Below are positions 11,711 through 23,793 of a stretch of DNA of 64,000 nucleotides, piece by piece. Each line of letters starts with the position of its first letter. The first letter of the stretch is position 1. A program made the translations under genes and the position numbers. Origin of the DNA: Saccharomycopsis fibuligera x Saccharomycopsis cf. fibuligera. Taxonomy: Eukaryota > Ascomycota > Saccharomycetes > Ascoideales > Saccharomycopsidaceae. The stretch covers positions 682,001 through 746,000 of the forward strand of contig CP012818.1 in NCBI GenBank assembly GCA_001936135.1. The letters are read 5' to 3'. A model generated the notes under the pieces. It did no database searches, was not told the DNA's origin, and saw nothing but the letters and a program-made list of their open reading frames with translations.

Positions 11711-12579
11711 GTATATGCAACGTAACACCGGAAGCGGAGTAGAGAGTATTTAAGCTTGATCGACAAGACTACATATTAAGAGTCATTAGATAATTTGAAA
11801 CACCAGATATGAAAAGTAAACCAGCACCTGCAACAGGCTACATCAAACATAATTAGCGGAAAAAAACCGAAAACTAGTATTCTAAACAACTGACTAAAAT
11901 CAGAGTTATAACCGGATTTCTATTGTATGCATGTACGCATGCTAGACCTGATATTACCTATTGCAAAAATTATCACTCAGATTTTCAACTTGAACCTAAT
12001 GAAGAAATGCCTCACTATATTTTTACAATACTACAATACATAAACTGTACAATAAACAAAGGTATGATATTTAGAGGAACGGGAACTGATAATAAAATAA
12101 CGGCCTATACCGGTGCTCCTTACAGCTCTGGCAGTTACTAAAGAAGTACTGTGAGCAGTCCTTACTATTACAACTGTGACGTGATATCTTTGAACGTTGA
12201 AGTGAGGAAATTAACTTCATCAGTTTCAGCTGAATCGGAAATGGTCCCTAAATCTACTGGTGTAGAGCAACAACAATGGTTCAGAAGCATATTGGAATGC
12301 GTCTATGGAAAGGGAGGTAACAAGACAGTTATTAATACCAACCGCAAAGTCGAGATAAACACGATTAACAAAGAAGGTTTTGACAAGAGAAGACTTCTGA
12401 GCATACGGTTAGCTGACGGCAGATAAAATATAAACAACAGCTAAATAAACCTAGAGTATGTTACTACCAAAGAACAAATCGCAGGCCTGTTAACGAAACC
12501 TGCTGTTGAATCATTATTCTTACCAGTAGTGAAGTTACTCGTACTTTGAGAACTAAATATTTCAATACAGAAAAAATAA

Positions 12580-12795
12580 TGACGAACATTGAGATCTGTA
12601 CCAAGAAACATGGATAAAACAGAAGAACATGGGGTTCCTAATAAGTCCGTGGACTTGTTGCCATGACACAGGATTAGAGTATTTAGGACTACTAATTGTG
12701 AATCTCTAATACGTTTTGTCATCATTCTAATAAGTATATATAGTCCAGCCCAATATTTTGGTCTATTTATTATCAGTTAGTTATATTCATAATAG
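12580..12795 (+). repeat. CopD-2 3' LTR
   Basis: Starts TGACGAACATTGAG, contains AGTATATATAG, and ends near AATAGAAGGC. The end is set by comparison with CopD-1. Confidence 0.7.
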
Positions 12796-12840
12796 AAGGC
12801 TTTTACTTCCACAATAGGAGCCTTGATATGTCAGTAATCC
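12796..12840 (+). other. CopD gag start stub after the LTR
   Basis: The stretch from GGCTTTTAC to ATGTCAGTAATCCG aligns with the CopD-1 leader and first gag codons. As at 2099-2139, a gag start follows the LTR of an element whose pol end precedes it. Confidence 0.6.
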
Positions 12841-13205
12841 GTAGCCTTGTTGAATATTCTTTATTTTTGTACCATCTCGTTGAATAATAATGCCTATTTA
12901 CTACTGCTTATAGGTAAACGGCAGTATCAGTTTAATTGGAGCTGATTATTGTTTTTATATCCTTTAGTCCACAATTATGATGCATTTACCGTTGATAAGT
13001 AGGGTTAAAGATACGCGACTCCTACACCAAATAATTCTCAAGCCATATGCGTTCCGTAATTTAATCTCGCTCATGGCCGAGGTCGCTACACGAAATAGGA
13101 CCGATAATTTCAGCCAGCGACACGTTTCCGGAACGAGGCAAGCTTAAATGTTTGCTCATAGAGCGTTAATGTACGTTGTAGTAGCCATTGAGCAAACGAG
13201 GAGCG
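12841..13205. other. Unassigned spacer downstream of tRNA-Glu 2
   Basis: 365 bp with no coding frame, RNA gene or match to the LTR families that I can see. Possible remaining host spacer. Confidence 0.4.
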
Positions 13206-13214
13206 AAAAAAAAA
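13206..13214 (-). terminator. Pol III terminator of tRNA-Glu 2
   Basis: Nine consecutive T residues on the minus strand immediately after the tRNA 3' end. Confidence 0.9.
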
Positions 13215-13286
13215 TTCCGATACCGGGAGTCGAACCCGGGTTTGCTCGGTGAAAGCGAACCGTGCTAGCCGTTACACTATATCGGA
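13215..13286 (-). tRNA. tRNA-Glu(UUC), second identical copy
   Basis: Reverse complement of 7838-7909 with no difference over 72 nt: the same acceptor stem TCCGATA/TATCGGA, anticodon TTC and B box GGTTCGACTCC. It is followed on its own strand by nine T residues. Its upstream side (13287-13299) is a 13-bp gap before the end of a GypA LTR. The two tRNA genes point towards each other and bracket CopD-2, CopA-5 and one CopC solo LTR. The last ~6 bp upstream (TTCATG) are shared by both genes. Confidence 0.97.
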
Positions 13287-13299
13287 ACATGAATGGTTA

Positions 13300-13645
13300 T
13301 GTCTTGTTTAAAAAGGGGTTAGTTCTCTACTAAGTATTTTAAACACGTTTGTTATGGTTATTATCGTTATCGATGGGTATATCGGCTTATCGTTTATTCC
13401 GCCCATCTCTATATATACAAGTTAAAAGGAACACGTCGCCGACCTTTATACAAGATTTTCGACCTTCAAGGCACCTTCTGACGGCTGTGAATAGAGACTG
13501 ATCAGGAATGCGAACACAACGAAGGAAATGTTCGCAACACTTCCCTACCTCGACAAAATCTCGCCCTCGAAATTATCTCCAATCTGTACTACCCAGCGAA
13601 GGTTCAGAATTTCACGAGCCAATTCTGGTACACGAAGTGGGAAAC
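13300..13645 (-). repeat. GypA LTR, partial, beside tRNA-Glu 2
   Basis: Inverse copy of 47554-47873 plus 53272-53298, the LTR that precedes GypA gag. It contains a TATA-like box (TATATATA near 13413). Its 3' terminal ACA (13300-13302, read in reverse) lies 13 bp from the tRNA. CopC-1 is inserted in it at 13645/13646. It holds the unoccupied version of the CopB-1 target (CTACT at 13327-13331). Confidence 0.75.
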
Positions 13646-14037
13646 TGTTGGATTTATACCAATTAACATCTTTCATACCGTCCATTTGGTATAATCTCTT
13701 TTTTGGTAAACTGCCTTTTGCGGCCGAGAACATTTGAACGCACGCATGGTTGCTAAAGAGAACAACATCAGATGTGATGGAAAACTTAACATCACCTGAG
13801 CATTATGGGTGAGTAATGAAATTATTATATATAGTCTGAAAGACAGAATGTTTTTATTAAATGATATAGTTTATAATAAGTAAGGAAATATAAGTCCAAT
13901 TTCATTACTAAAGAAAAATATTAGTATCCCAGTAAGTGGCTATCCTTCACTACTAGAGGAGAGACTAGTCTAACCAGTGCTATCCAGAGGGGACAACCTC
14001 AGGTATGGGTAGCAGATATAGTCATTATACTCCGACA
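13646..14037 (+). repeat. CopC-1 5' LTR
   Basis: 392 bp. It shares diagnostic changes with the CopC-2 5' LTR (for example CATCAGATG and AACTTAACATC) that the 3' LTR lacks. Confidence 0.95.
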
Positions 14038-17000
14038 TGGCGTTACAGACAGGATACGGTGGTTACTAAATTATCCATCCTTCCAATGGCTGAATCTAGT
14101 TACATACTAGACACAGTAACTTCCTCACGTTTTATTACCCGTGGTTACATACTTGAATAATGTTAATTGATAGTCATAATTGCTACGGCAACACAGGATA
14201 AGATATCGGGCAGAAGTTTCATCAACTGGTAATGAAACAGCCTCGGATGACTAGCAACCATTTAGATATACATTAAGACTTATCGGCCAAGAAACAATTT
14301 GACACAAATTGGAAGCACAATGAAATATTAACAGAGTAATAGCTATGAACCACGAAAGTAAAAACAAAAGCTCAAACGATGTTAAAGAGGAAAACATCCC
14401 AAAATTACAAGAGTTGATTGCTGGTATTAACAATCTATCTCTATCCAAAGACGCTACTGCAAAAACGACCACGGAACTTTACGAGATTCAAGACCGTATA
14501 TCCAAATCTATTCCAAAATTGAGCGCGTTGAAGAATTCAAACGCAAACTTCATCAATTATTACAATGCATTGAAGCATAGATTATCTGAGAGAGGATACA
14601 AGAATTTTGTTACTTGCTTCGAAAAAGGCATCATAGAAATGTAAGACGAAGAAACGGAATTCATTGTTGAAAATGTAATCAGAAACACTACTGATACATC
14701 TCTTGCCCACATTTCGCAGATCAACAATAACAGACCCGACGAATACAAGAAATCATCAATGCAAATTTTGGCGACGTTGCGTGAAAACTGTTTGGACCTT
14801 ATTCTTACCGAGGAAGCAGCTAAGGCAAAGTTTGCCGCACTAAAGTTAGGCAACCAAAAGGGTGACCTTATTCGGTACATTAACCAAGTTTTCACTGTAA
14901 TGGATTCACTCAAATGGAACAATATTAGATTGGAAGAAAATGTGATTGCAGGTACTTTGTTTTTAAACCTTGATGAAAACTATAGTGAGTTCTCTGATGA
15001 CATCAATCGTCGAGCAGCTAACGATGAAACCTATGATCCCTACAAACTATTTGATTCTATAGGAGATTATGAGGACAAATTAGGAAGATATCATAAGGGA
15101 ATGATCAGAAAAGCTGTATTTATGAAAGATCGATCAGTTGGAACCTACAATAAAGCATATAGGTCAAGAACATACAATCACGGAAAAACTGAGAAAATAT
15201 ATCAGGAATCCGAAATCCACAACACAACATCCGATGGGAATTATCAAGCGAGGCACTCGCACAATTAATTCAAGTATAGCCGACGATACACTTATTCTTA
15301 TCGACGGAGGAAGCCAGGCTACCCTCACCAATGATTTATCACATATAGGGAATTACACGAATTATGATGATAATTACTACCCCAACGTAGACCTAACCAC
15401 ACTAGAGGGTAATATCCAAATCCTAGGTCATGGCAAGATGAGATTGCGCATAGGAGACTCTATGATTAAACTTGACTGCTATTATGCTCCCTCAGCACCA
15501 TATGCTATTATAAATGAGAGCTCACTAATACAGAGACTAGACAGCTTCGATATTAAAGTAATAGAAGTTGGAGGTAAAAAGAAAATTGTAAAGGTCCTAA
15601 AACATGGCCATTATAATCTTGAAATTGAGGTAATAGACGACCTTACATGGCTCAGTGGAAAGTATATTAATAAGAATAGAGTGAGATTAATAGCATCAGT
15701 TGGTAGTAGTCTTAATAGCATTCTAGGACACGTTAACAATAACTCATTAAAATCTTCCATCAAACACAACACAATTATAGCAGATCCAACAAAAATTGCA
15801 TCACTAAATGCAAAGGAAGATTGCTATGAGTGTGCTATTGCAAAGGGAAAGAAACATGCTGCTGTCCGAAACTCGAGACTGGTGTACATAAAGAAAAATC
15901 CATTTGAAAACATGGTTTCGGATGTTTGCGAACTAGGTACGAAAATTAATGACACACCAAATTATTTTGTCACCTTTCGCGACCAGTACACCGGCTACAC
16001 TAAAGTCTTCACCATGTACAAAAAGAATGAGGTAAAGGACAAGTTATTTCACTATATTCGATGGGTGAAAAATCAATTTGCTGAGCGCTGATTTCGTGTG
16101 AAAAGCCTCTTCACCGATAGGGGGACCGAATATCTAAACTCCGAGGTCACAGACATATTGAGTGAAGCCGGAATTCAATCACACACCACAAGCGGATACA
16201 CTCCAGCATCCAACGGAATGTCGGAGCGCCTCAATCAAACGCTATTAAGTGACGCGCGAACAATACTTCACAGTGGCAAACTAGAATCAAAATTCTGGCC
16301 AGAAGCAATACTTCACGTTACAACCATTCGTAATACGAAGTTAAAGACATCCGCAGCTAAACTAATAGGACTAGAACCACTCGATGCTAGGCGGCTACGT
16401 ATATTCGGGGAAATTGTGAGTGTTCACATCCCACCAAACGAAGGAAAACTTGAAACCAGAAGCCACATAGGAATCTATTTGGGACATGATGAACAAACAT
16501 ACGGAGTCACAACCTTCATTCCAGTCCCACTGATGAAAAAGGGATTCTTTGAATACACCCGTCATGTTCGGTTCTTTAGACAAAGTATCCTCTACCCAGA
16601 CTATATAAATCTCAAATTAAGTGGTGGAAAACTCGACAACATAGCATTTGAAAATGACAATCAGTATGACTTTTCTGTTGAAGATCACAACGAGATAAAT
16701 TCAAGGGGGCAAGAACATGTCGAGGAGATATACTATTCTGGGAATGATGAAAAAAAAATTATGGAACCATATGAAAATGAGCGAGTTGATAGTGATTCTA
16801 ACGAACAACCAACTATGCCAGAAACTGATGCAGAAGAAGAAGAAGCGATGGGAGAAGAGGATGATGATGAATATGGCAATGATGTACAGGAACCGAAACA
16901 AAATTATCTTGGAAATTCGAGACGAGTAGAATTTGATAATAACAATAACAACCGCGAAGTTTTGGATCTGAGCAGCGAGTGGCAATCATTGGCACTGAGC

Positions 17001-17154
17001 ACCAGTGTTACGAACGGAGACCATTCCAAAACCCCCATAGAACAGGTCATCGTCTCTGACGAGGAAGACTCCCAGACACCGGTCGCGCCTGCGAAAACCA
17101 CAAAACGCAAACTATCAGACATTCATGGCGAGCAACAACCACTCAGTGAGGACG

Positions 17155-17310
17155 GGCAAACATTGCCACAAATAGGTGATGAACAACTACTACCCAATGA
17201 GGACGGTCTAAGACTGCATAAAATATTTGATAAGCAATTACTACCCATTGAGGACGGTCTAAAACTGTCTCAATTACTTGATGAGCAACAACTACCCACT
17301 GAACAATGCT
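17155..17310 (+). repeat. 51-bp coding repeats in CopC-1 pol linker
   Basis: About three units of a 17-residue repeat of the type DEQLLPNEDGLRLHKIF / DKQLLPIEDGLKLSQLL between integrase and RT. CopC-2 has about seven units at the same place. Confidence 0.85.
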
Positions 17311-19140
17311 GCTTAGGCTCATCGCGCACGATGTGCCCGCCAGTGAAACTGATACCGAGTTACCAATCAAATCCGAGTGACACAATCACTCAAAGTGGTG
17401 ATTCAAAGAACAAACCAACCACCCCATTTTGGCTCAAGTCTTTTACATGCCTTAAAAGAAAACCAACTACGCATAACACAAACCTCAAGGTAAAACGAGT
17501 AAAGGTGCATGCTTTAGCATCCATACCAAAGTCGTATCTAACAGCCACACTATTACCAGGGTTCCATGATGCTATCAAAAGGGAAATAATGTCACACAAA
17601 TCACTCATGACCTGGGATCCCATCCCCATTGTGACATCAGATCTGGCAAAATTGCGCAAAACAATTCCCACTCGCTGAGTCTTCTCCCGAAAAAGTGACG
17701 GCCGAGAAAAGGCGCGATTAGTCGGTCGAGGAGATATTCAACACTCCGAGGCCTTCGTGAATACCTATTCCCCAACACTTCGGGCGGAGATAGCCAGATC
17801 TATCCTAGCAGCTACGGCAATGCAAAGTTGGTATTTTGCACAGATTGATGTAACTACGGCCTATTTGAATGCTGATTTGCAAGACGAGGTCTATATCCAC
17901 AGACCACAAGGTATCCAGTGTAACGTAACGGTAAGCCCCGGGGAGAAAGTCATATACCGACTACGCAAGGCTCTTTACGGTTTACGACAGAGTGGTAATC
18001 TATGGCACAACAGCATTTCAGACTATCTTACTGAGTTAGGATTTAAGAAGAACCATGCATTTCCAAGCACCTTTATTAAGGTAAATACAGAAGGAATAGT
18101 TTGTGCAATTATTGGTATTTTTGTTGATGATTTCCTTATAACTGCTGTTAGTGAACACGAATTAGACTCTATTGTCCGCCTGCTAATGGCGAAATACACA
18201 ATCAAGATCATTGCAGCAGATCACGGTGGCAAACAGAAATTTCTAGGTACCGACCTAAAAGTGGAGAGAGGTAACGACAACCAAGTGGTCAGCATTCTGC
18301 TAGATCAAGAGCAGTACATCATCATCTCCTGCCGGGAGTATGATATACAAAGCCCTAACAGAATGTTAAAAACACCATTGACACCAGGTTTTTACTTTAA
18401 TAGAAATGATCACCCACTCGACGTTGATCAACGAGAGTTGAACACAAGGGTAACCCGGTATCGAAGATTGATTGGAACACTATTATATATTGGTACAATG
18501 AGTCGGCCAGACGCACTTTATGCAATAAATTATCTAGCTAAATTTTCTCATTATCCACACCGAGTCTTGTTTGATCAAATTATTAGAGTATTCGGCTATC
18601 TACTACAGACAAAGGAAAGAGCGCTTAGATATGGAGAAGATAAAAGCGATAAGAGACTAATAGGTTACAGTGATAGCGATTATGCACAAGAACCAGAGAA
18701 TAGGCGGTCTACAATAGGATATCTCTTCCGCTTAAATAATGCCAACATTCACTGGAAATCCACACAAACAGCTTTAACGTGTCAATCATCTACTGAAGCA
18801 GAATTACAAGCGGTTACAGCAGCTACTAATGAAGCGTCTTGGCTAAATGAATTATTGATAGTCATTGGTGTCGTTAAAGAACGATTACCATACTTATTGA
18901 AGGTTGACAATACGTCTGCCATAAAGAAAGTCATCAATGGTAATTTTTCATCAAAATCTAAACATTATGCGGTGCGTTTGAACGTTGCCCTAGACAGATA
19001 CCAGGGACATGAATTTACCATTGAACATGTACCGTCATCACTACAGCTAGCAGATATACTCACAAAGCCAGTTACTACGGTGATCATGAGTAACATATGT
19101 GACTTAGTTTTTGAGCCACGAAATACAGTTTAAGGGGGTA

Positions 19141-19534
19141 TGTTGGATTTATACCAATTAACATCTTCCATACCGTCCATTTGGTATAATCTCCTTTTTG
19201 GTAAACTGCCTTTTGCGGCCGAGAACATTTGAGCGCATGCATGGTTGCTAAGGAGAACAACATCAAAGATGTGATGGAAAATTTTTCATCACCTGAGCAT
19301 TATGGGTGAGTAATGAAATTATTATATATAGTCTGAAAGACAGAATGTTTTTATTAAATGATATAGTTTATAATAAGTAAGGAAATATAAGTCCAAGTTC
19401 ATCACTAAAGAAAAATATTAGTATCTTAGTAAGTAGCTGTCCTTCACTACTAGAGGAGAGACTAGTCTAACCAGTACTATCCAGAGGGGACAACTTCAGG
19501 TATGGGTAGCAGATATAGTCACTATACTCCGACA
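19141..19534 (+). repeat. CopC-1 3' LTR
   Basis: 394 bp, TGTTGGATTT to CTCCGACA. It differs from the 5' LTR at roughly a dozen sites and resembles the solo LTRs at 2140 and 8092. The right flank is GypB leader (ATTAC) and the left flank of the element is GypA LTR (GAAAC), so there is no target duplication. Confidence 0.93.
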
Positions 19535-20632
19535 ATTACCTCTCATCCTAGTCGATCCTAGAAACAATTATGAATCCAGAAACCTTTTCACGTCTAAATT
19601 CAGACCCTACGACCCCATCTTTTACAATTGGTAGCACTTTTGGTGCTAGGGGAGAGATTATTGCTCCAACTTTTTCAGGTAGAAATTCCTCGATAGCCTC
19701 TATTCAACGTTTCCAAACTTTGATGTTTGCCTACTGTTGCAGCCAAGGTTATAACACTGCTGATCAACAACTTAGAGCTATTGTGGGTAGCTTACGTGAT
19801 GTCGCTGCTACTTGGGTAGTCAACTTTTTAACGTCCCAGGAAAACATTAACGAAGTCGATTTACAGGAATTCTGGACGGCTTTTTCGGAACGTTTTGGGC
19901 AATCATACAACACTGCGTCCTTAAACAAATAACTTTCTTCTATAAGACAACCTGGTACTATTGAAGACTATATTACTAAATTTAACTATTTAGCTTCAGC
20001 TTATAAAGCTGATGAATCCAGTTTAATTGATTTCTTTGTCAATGGCTTGCAAGAGAACCTTAGAGTTCAGATTAGCATCATGAGAGACTCCTTTCTTCAG
20101 CAAAATCTTCCTGTCTCTCTCGATTGGGTTCAAACATCAGCAACCCGTATCGCTGTCACTATGCAACCTGTGCCCCATGGACAATCAAATTACAACAAGA
20201 ACCGCAAAAAATTTAACAACTATAAACCATCCTCTGGTGCTGGGTTATCTAATCACACTAACGGGAACGCAAAAAGTTACAACAATAACCGTTTTAACAA
20301 ACCACACTTCAACAACAGACACTTCCACAACCAAGGAAATAACAAGCCATTTTCAAAACATATTGGGCCGGAAAAAATGAATCTTGACCACGTCACTTTA
20401 GAGAACTCCAACTTGGATGTCAACGCGAGGACTAGCTACTCTCAAGAAAACTAATGACCCTCCGATACTACACCCTGCTAATGTACAAGTAATGGTTAAT
20501 GATGTACAAGTCGAATCCTTATTTGATACTGGTGCTAGTTCTAACTTTGTCAGTAAGGAACTAGTACAAACTAACCGTTGGCCTGTTTTTACCCCTGAAA
20601 AGGCTAGTGTGTCTGTCGCAATTAATAAAGAA
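19535..20632 (+). mobile_element. GypB-2, Ty3/gypsy gag and protease part, broken
   Basis: Leader and gag starting at the ATG at 19570 (MNPETFSRLNSD). The gag has a typical Ty3-like capsid region (LRAIVGSLRDVAATWVVNFL) and an Asn-rich basic tail. A protease start follows (VESLFDTGASSNFVSKEL, near 20510-20570). It is cut on the left by the CopC-1 LTR and on the right by a CopA LTR fragment. Broken, with about two breaks in the part present. Same family as the fragment at 1-2070. Confidence 0.85.
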
Positions 20633-20779
20633 TGTTGAATTTCAAACATTCATTTTCCTTTGTCCCTTACCCTCTTCACTTTCCGATCCTTTATCTTCTT
20701 CACTCCTTTTATTTTTTCATCCATCGTCAGGGTAAACCCTTCACCCATGTGCATGGTATACCAATCTGACGCATGTGAT
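20633..20779 (+). repeat. CopA LTR fragment
   Basis: First ~147 bp of a CopA LTR in plus orientation (TGTTGAATTTCAAACATTC onwards), cut by the CopA-4 end. The rest of this LTR is not found next to CopA-4, so a rearrangement has removed the partner side. Confidence 0.85.
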
Positions 20780-21222
20780 TGTAAAAAGTAGGATGTAAAG
20801 TAGAAGAGAAAAAATATAAGGTTTATTAGAGTAGATAAAGAAAGTAAAGTTGGTTAAGCTTAGTTCGGTAAAGAAGTAAGAAAGGTAGAGAAAGTTAAAA
20901 GAAAAGAAGCGGGAAATCTCCGTGTTGAGTAGGAAAAAGAAGTGGCAAAACTGAAATCGGAGTGGCGTGATAAGAGTGGCGTGAAAAGGAAAAATTTTCA
21001 TGCTGCAGTAAGGATCGACACCGCGTCTAGACGGACACGTAGACGGGGCACCTAGACGGCATGAAAAAGTAAACAAATCACATGCGTCAGATTGGTATAC
21101 CATGCACATGGGTGAAGGGTTTACCCTGACGATGGATGAAAAAATAAAAGGAGTGAAGAAGATAAAGGATCGGAAAGTGAAGAGGGTAGGGACAAAGGAA
21201 AACGAATGTTTGAAATTCAACA
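20780..21222 (-). repeat. CopA-4 3' LTR
   Basis: 443-bp subtype, TGTAAAAAGTAGG to GAAATTCAACA in plus orientation. The polypurine tract (ACACCCTCCC in plus sense) follows at 21221-21230. Confidence 0.92.
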
Positions 21223-23349
21223 CACCCTCCCAAACATGAATATGATAAAGGAAAATAAAGAAAGTAAATCGTGGTAGCAAAGAAAAGTAAAATAAAGTTC
21301 AATCAATTGAAAATAAGGGAGCATAAAGTGGTGAAAGTGGTACGGTCGGTGGCTTTAGTGAGGATGTCAGCCATGTTAACCTTGGTGTTGACATAGTTAA
21401 GTTTGATGACCTTCTGTTCCACCAAAGTTCTGATGAAGTGGAATCTCACAGCAATGTGTTTGGTCTTTTGGTGTAGAGCTTTGTGTGCACTGAGGGTAAG
21501 CGCACTAAGGTTGTCGCTGGCACAGTTGATGTATGAGCCGTGGAAGCCAATTTCATTGAGAAGGTTCATAACATAGACACCGGTTCGGGCAGCATCGCTC
21601 AAGGCAACGTATTCTGCTTCCGCACTGCTGAAAGCAACACAGCTCTGCTTTCTGCTAGACCATGACACAATTTGGTTATTGATCATTACCAAGTGGCCAC
21701 TTTGCAGCTTTCTGTCCAGCTTGGAGGTAGCATAGTCGGAGTCGCTGAAGACAGTAATCTTGTACTCTTGTTCAGGCGGATAATCAGTGACAAGGCCGTC
21801 GGTTTTTGACTTGTCCAAGTACCGAAGGTCCTTGATATCCACATTACCAGCTTCAGGTCCGTAGACAAGACCTTTGTCTTTGGTTTCAATGAGGTAGTGA
21901 AACACCCTGTAAGCAGCTTTCAAGTGTGTCGCCCTTGCTTTGACAACAAACTGACTGAGAAGACTGATAGCGAAGGAAATGTCGCTTCTAACTGAGTTGG
22001 CAACGTAGAGTAATGTACCAACAATGGAGCGAAACTTTGTTTGCTCCGCTTCTGACAATTCTGGTGAGTGCTCATCATAAGGATCAAAGCCTTTCACCAT
22101 TGGAGTTTCCACTTTGCCGAGCTTTGTGACACCGTGTTCCGTCATAATCTTGTCAATGAAGTTTAGCATGCTGAGCTTGATTGATCCATTAGCGAGCTGT
22201 TCGACCGTGACACCCAAGAAGATTTCAGGAAATCCCAAGTCTTTCATCTTGAACTTCAGATTAAGAGCACCCTTGATGTCATCAACAATCTTGTGGGTCT
22301 TGCCACAGATAAGCAAGTCGTCCACATAAATAGCAACAAGACAATCTTTTCCTCTGAACAAGCATGGGTCTATAGCACTAGCTTGCAAACCGGCAGCAAC
22401 AAGAACCTTGGAGATTGTATCGTACCAAATCTTTGGTGACTGTTTCAATCCGTACAATCCCTTCTTCAATTTCCACAAATGTCCTTTTGGTGTGGACGTA
22501 CCAGCAGGTGGTCTAACAAACACGTCGAAGTCAATATCACCGTAGAGAAAAGCAGTAGAGGTGTCCATCTGGCACACGACATAGTTGTTCAAAGCAGCAA
22601 GCGCAAATGTGATTCGCATAGTGTCAAAGCTCATTACGGGAGCCCACGAGTTGAGGAAGTTGACACCTTTCTCTTGACTGAACCCTTTGCAGACCAAACG
22701 CGCCTTGAAGCGCTCGCCACTTGGATCATCTTTAACAGTAAACACCCAGCGGGAGGCAATAGATTGAATGCCTGGAGACTCCTTGACTAGCTCATACACA
22801 TTAAGATTGTCCAATGCAGACAACTCTTCGGCCATAGCAGCGATCTATCTCTCCTTCTCGCTTGAGTTGAGTACCTGATGATAGTTCTCTGGAATAAGAT
22901 ACTTGGTACGGGCCACAGCAAGAAAAGCATGTTCCGCATCACTGAGATAACCACTAATGTCACTGTCTGGCTCTCCGTCTGTGAGAAACAACCTGGAAGG
23001 GCCTGCCTCAACTGCTTTGGGGCCTTCAATAGACCTGATAGGTATAGAGCCAACGTCGTTCAAGTACTGCTTCCCATGGTCAGCAAAAGCTTCTCTAGCA
23101 TCAGCCGCGCTAACATTCTTCTCGGCCATTGATTGGTAAGCGGCCTGGTGCTTAGTGATAGGAGTAACTGTGTTTGGGGCAAACTCAAGCATAAGCTTCT
23201 TGGTTGGCTTCCGGTTGATGATGGAAATAGGATCATCACTCAGTTCAGAGTCAGAAGCAGCGGCTCTTTTGACGGCAGCCAGAGTTTGTGGAACTGTAGC
23301 AACTGATTGCTGGTCTTCTGAGTCACTATGCTCCACCATAGAGTTGTCC

Positions 23350-23793
23350 TGTTGAATTTCAAACATTCATTTTCCTTTGTCCCTTACCCTCATCACTTTC
23401 CGATCCTTTACCTTCTTTACTCCTTTTATTTTTTCCTCCATCGTCAGGGTAAACCCTTCACCCATGTGCATGGTATACCGTTCTGACGCATGTTGTTTGT
23501 TTACTTTTTCATCCGTCTAGGGCCCCCGTCTAGGTGTCCGTCTAGAGGCGGTGCCGATCCCTACTGCAGCGTGAAAAAATTTTCTTTTTCCCGCCACTCT
23601 TATCACGCCACTCCGTTTTCAGTTTTGCCACCTATTTTTCTTACTTAACTCGGGGCTTTCCCGCTTCTATCTTTTATCGTTCTCTACCTTTCTTACTTCT
23701 TTACCGAACTAAGCTTAACCAACTTTACTTTCTTTATCTACTCTAATAAACCTTATATTTTTTTCTCTTCTACTTTACATCCTACTTTTTACA
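23350..23793 (+). repeat. CopA solo LTR inside CopA-4
   Basis: 444 bp, TGTTGAATTTC to CTACTTTTTACA, flanked by a perfect TGTCC duplication (23345-23349 and 23794-23798). The uninterrupted coding sequence around this site is seen in CopA-3 near 57375. Confidence 0.95.

Larger units (their letters stand above)
8528..12795 (+). mobile_element. CopD-2, old copia element, broken and split by CopA-5
   Basis: Plus-strand, strongly decayed relative of CopD-1. A 5' LTR remnant (about 8528-8765) is followed by gag; residues such as AIQGVNPMTMLQNVR match AIQGINPITMLKDVR in CopD-1. After the CopA-5 insertion there is an RT/RNase H end near 11920-12440 (THARPDITYC, FQLEPNEE, GTDNKITAY) and a 3' LTR beginning TGACGAACATTGAG at 12580. 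It is badly broken, with many breaks and a large missing middle. Among the oldest elements here. Confidence 0.8.
13646..19534 (+). mobile_element. CopC-1, Ty1/copia element, broken
   Basis: 5' LTR 13646-14037, then a primer site starting TGGCGTTACAG at 14038. An initial TGG means priming by the 3' CCA end of a whole tRNA. Gag lies around 14345-15268 and has no CCHC knuckle that I can see. Pol lies in the +1 frame and overlaps the gag end, as in Ty1 where a programmed +1 frameshift is used. Pol holds protease, integrase (CYECAIAKGK; FTDRGTEYLNS; ASNGMSERLNQ), a low-complexity linker with 51-bp repeats, RT (GIFVDDFLITA near 18120) and RNase H (SDSDYAQEPENRRSTIGY). A polypurine tract AAGGGGGTA precedes the 3' LTR. 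Broken, with about four breaks. Confidence 0.93.

Noticed and set aside
12841-13205. Possible host gene or RNA between CopD-2 and tRNA-Glu 2
   Set aside because: No open frame, no Pol III boxes and no stable symmetrical fold that I could see.
20741-21302. Phe/Leu-rich frames in CopA LTRs (also near 30318, 41379, 54807 and 59718)
   Set aside because: Translation of the T/C-rich LTR strand; they recur wherever the LTR does and do not represent a signal or membrane protein.
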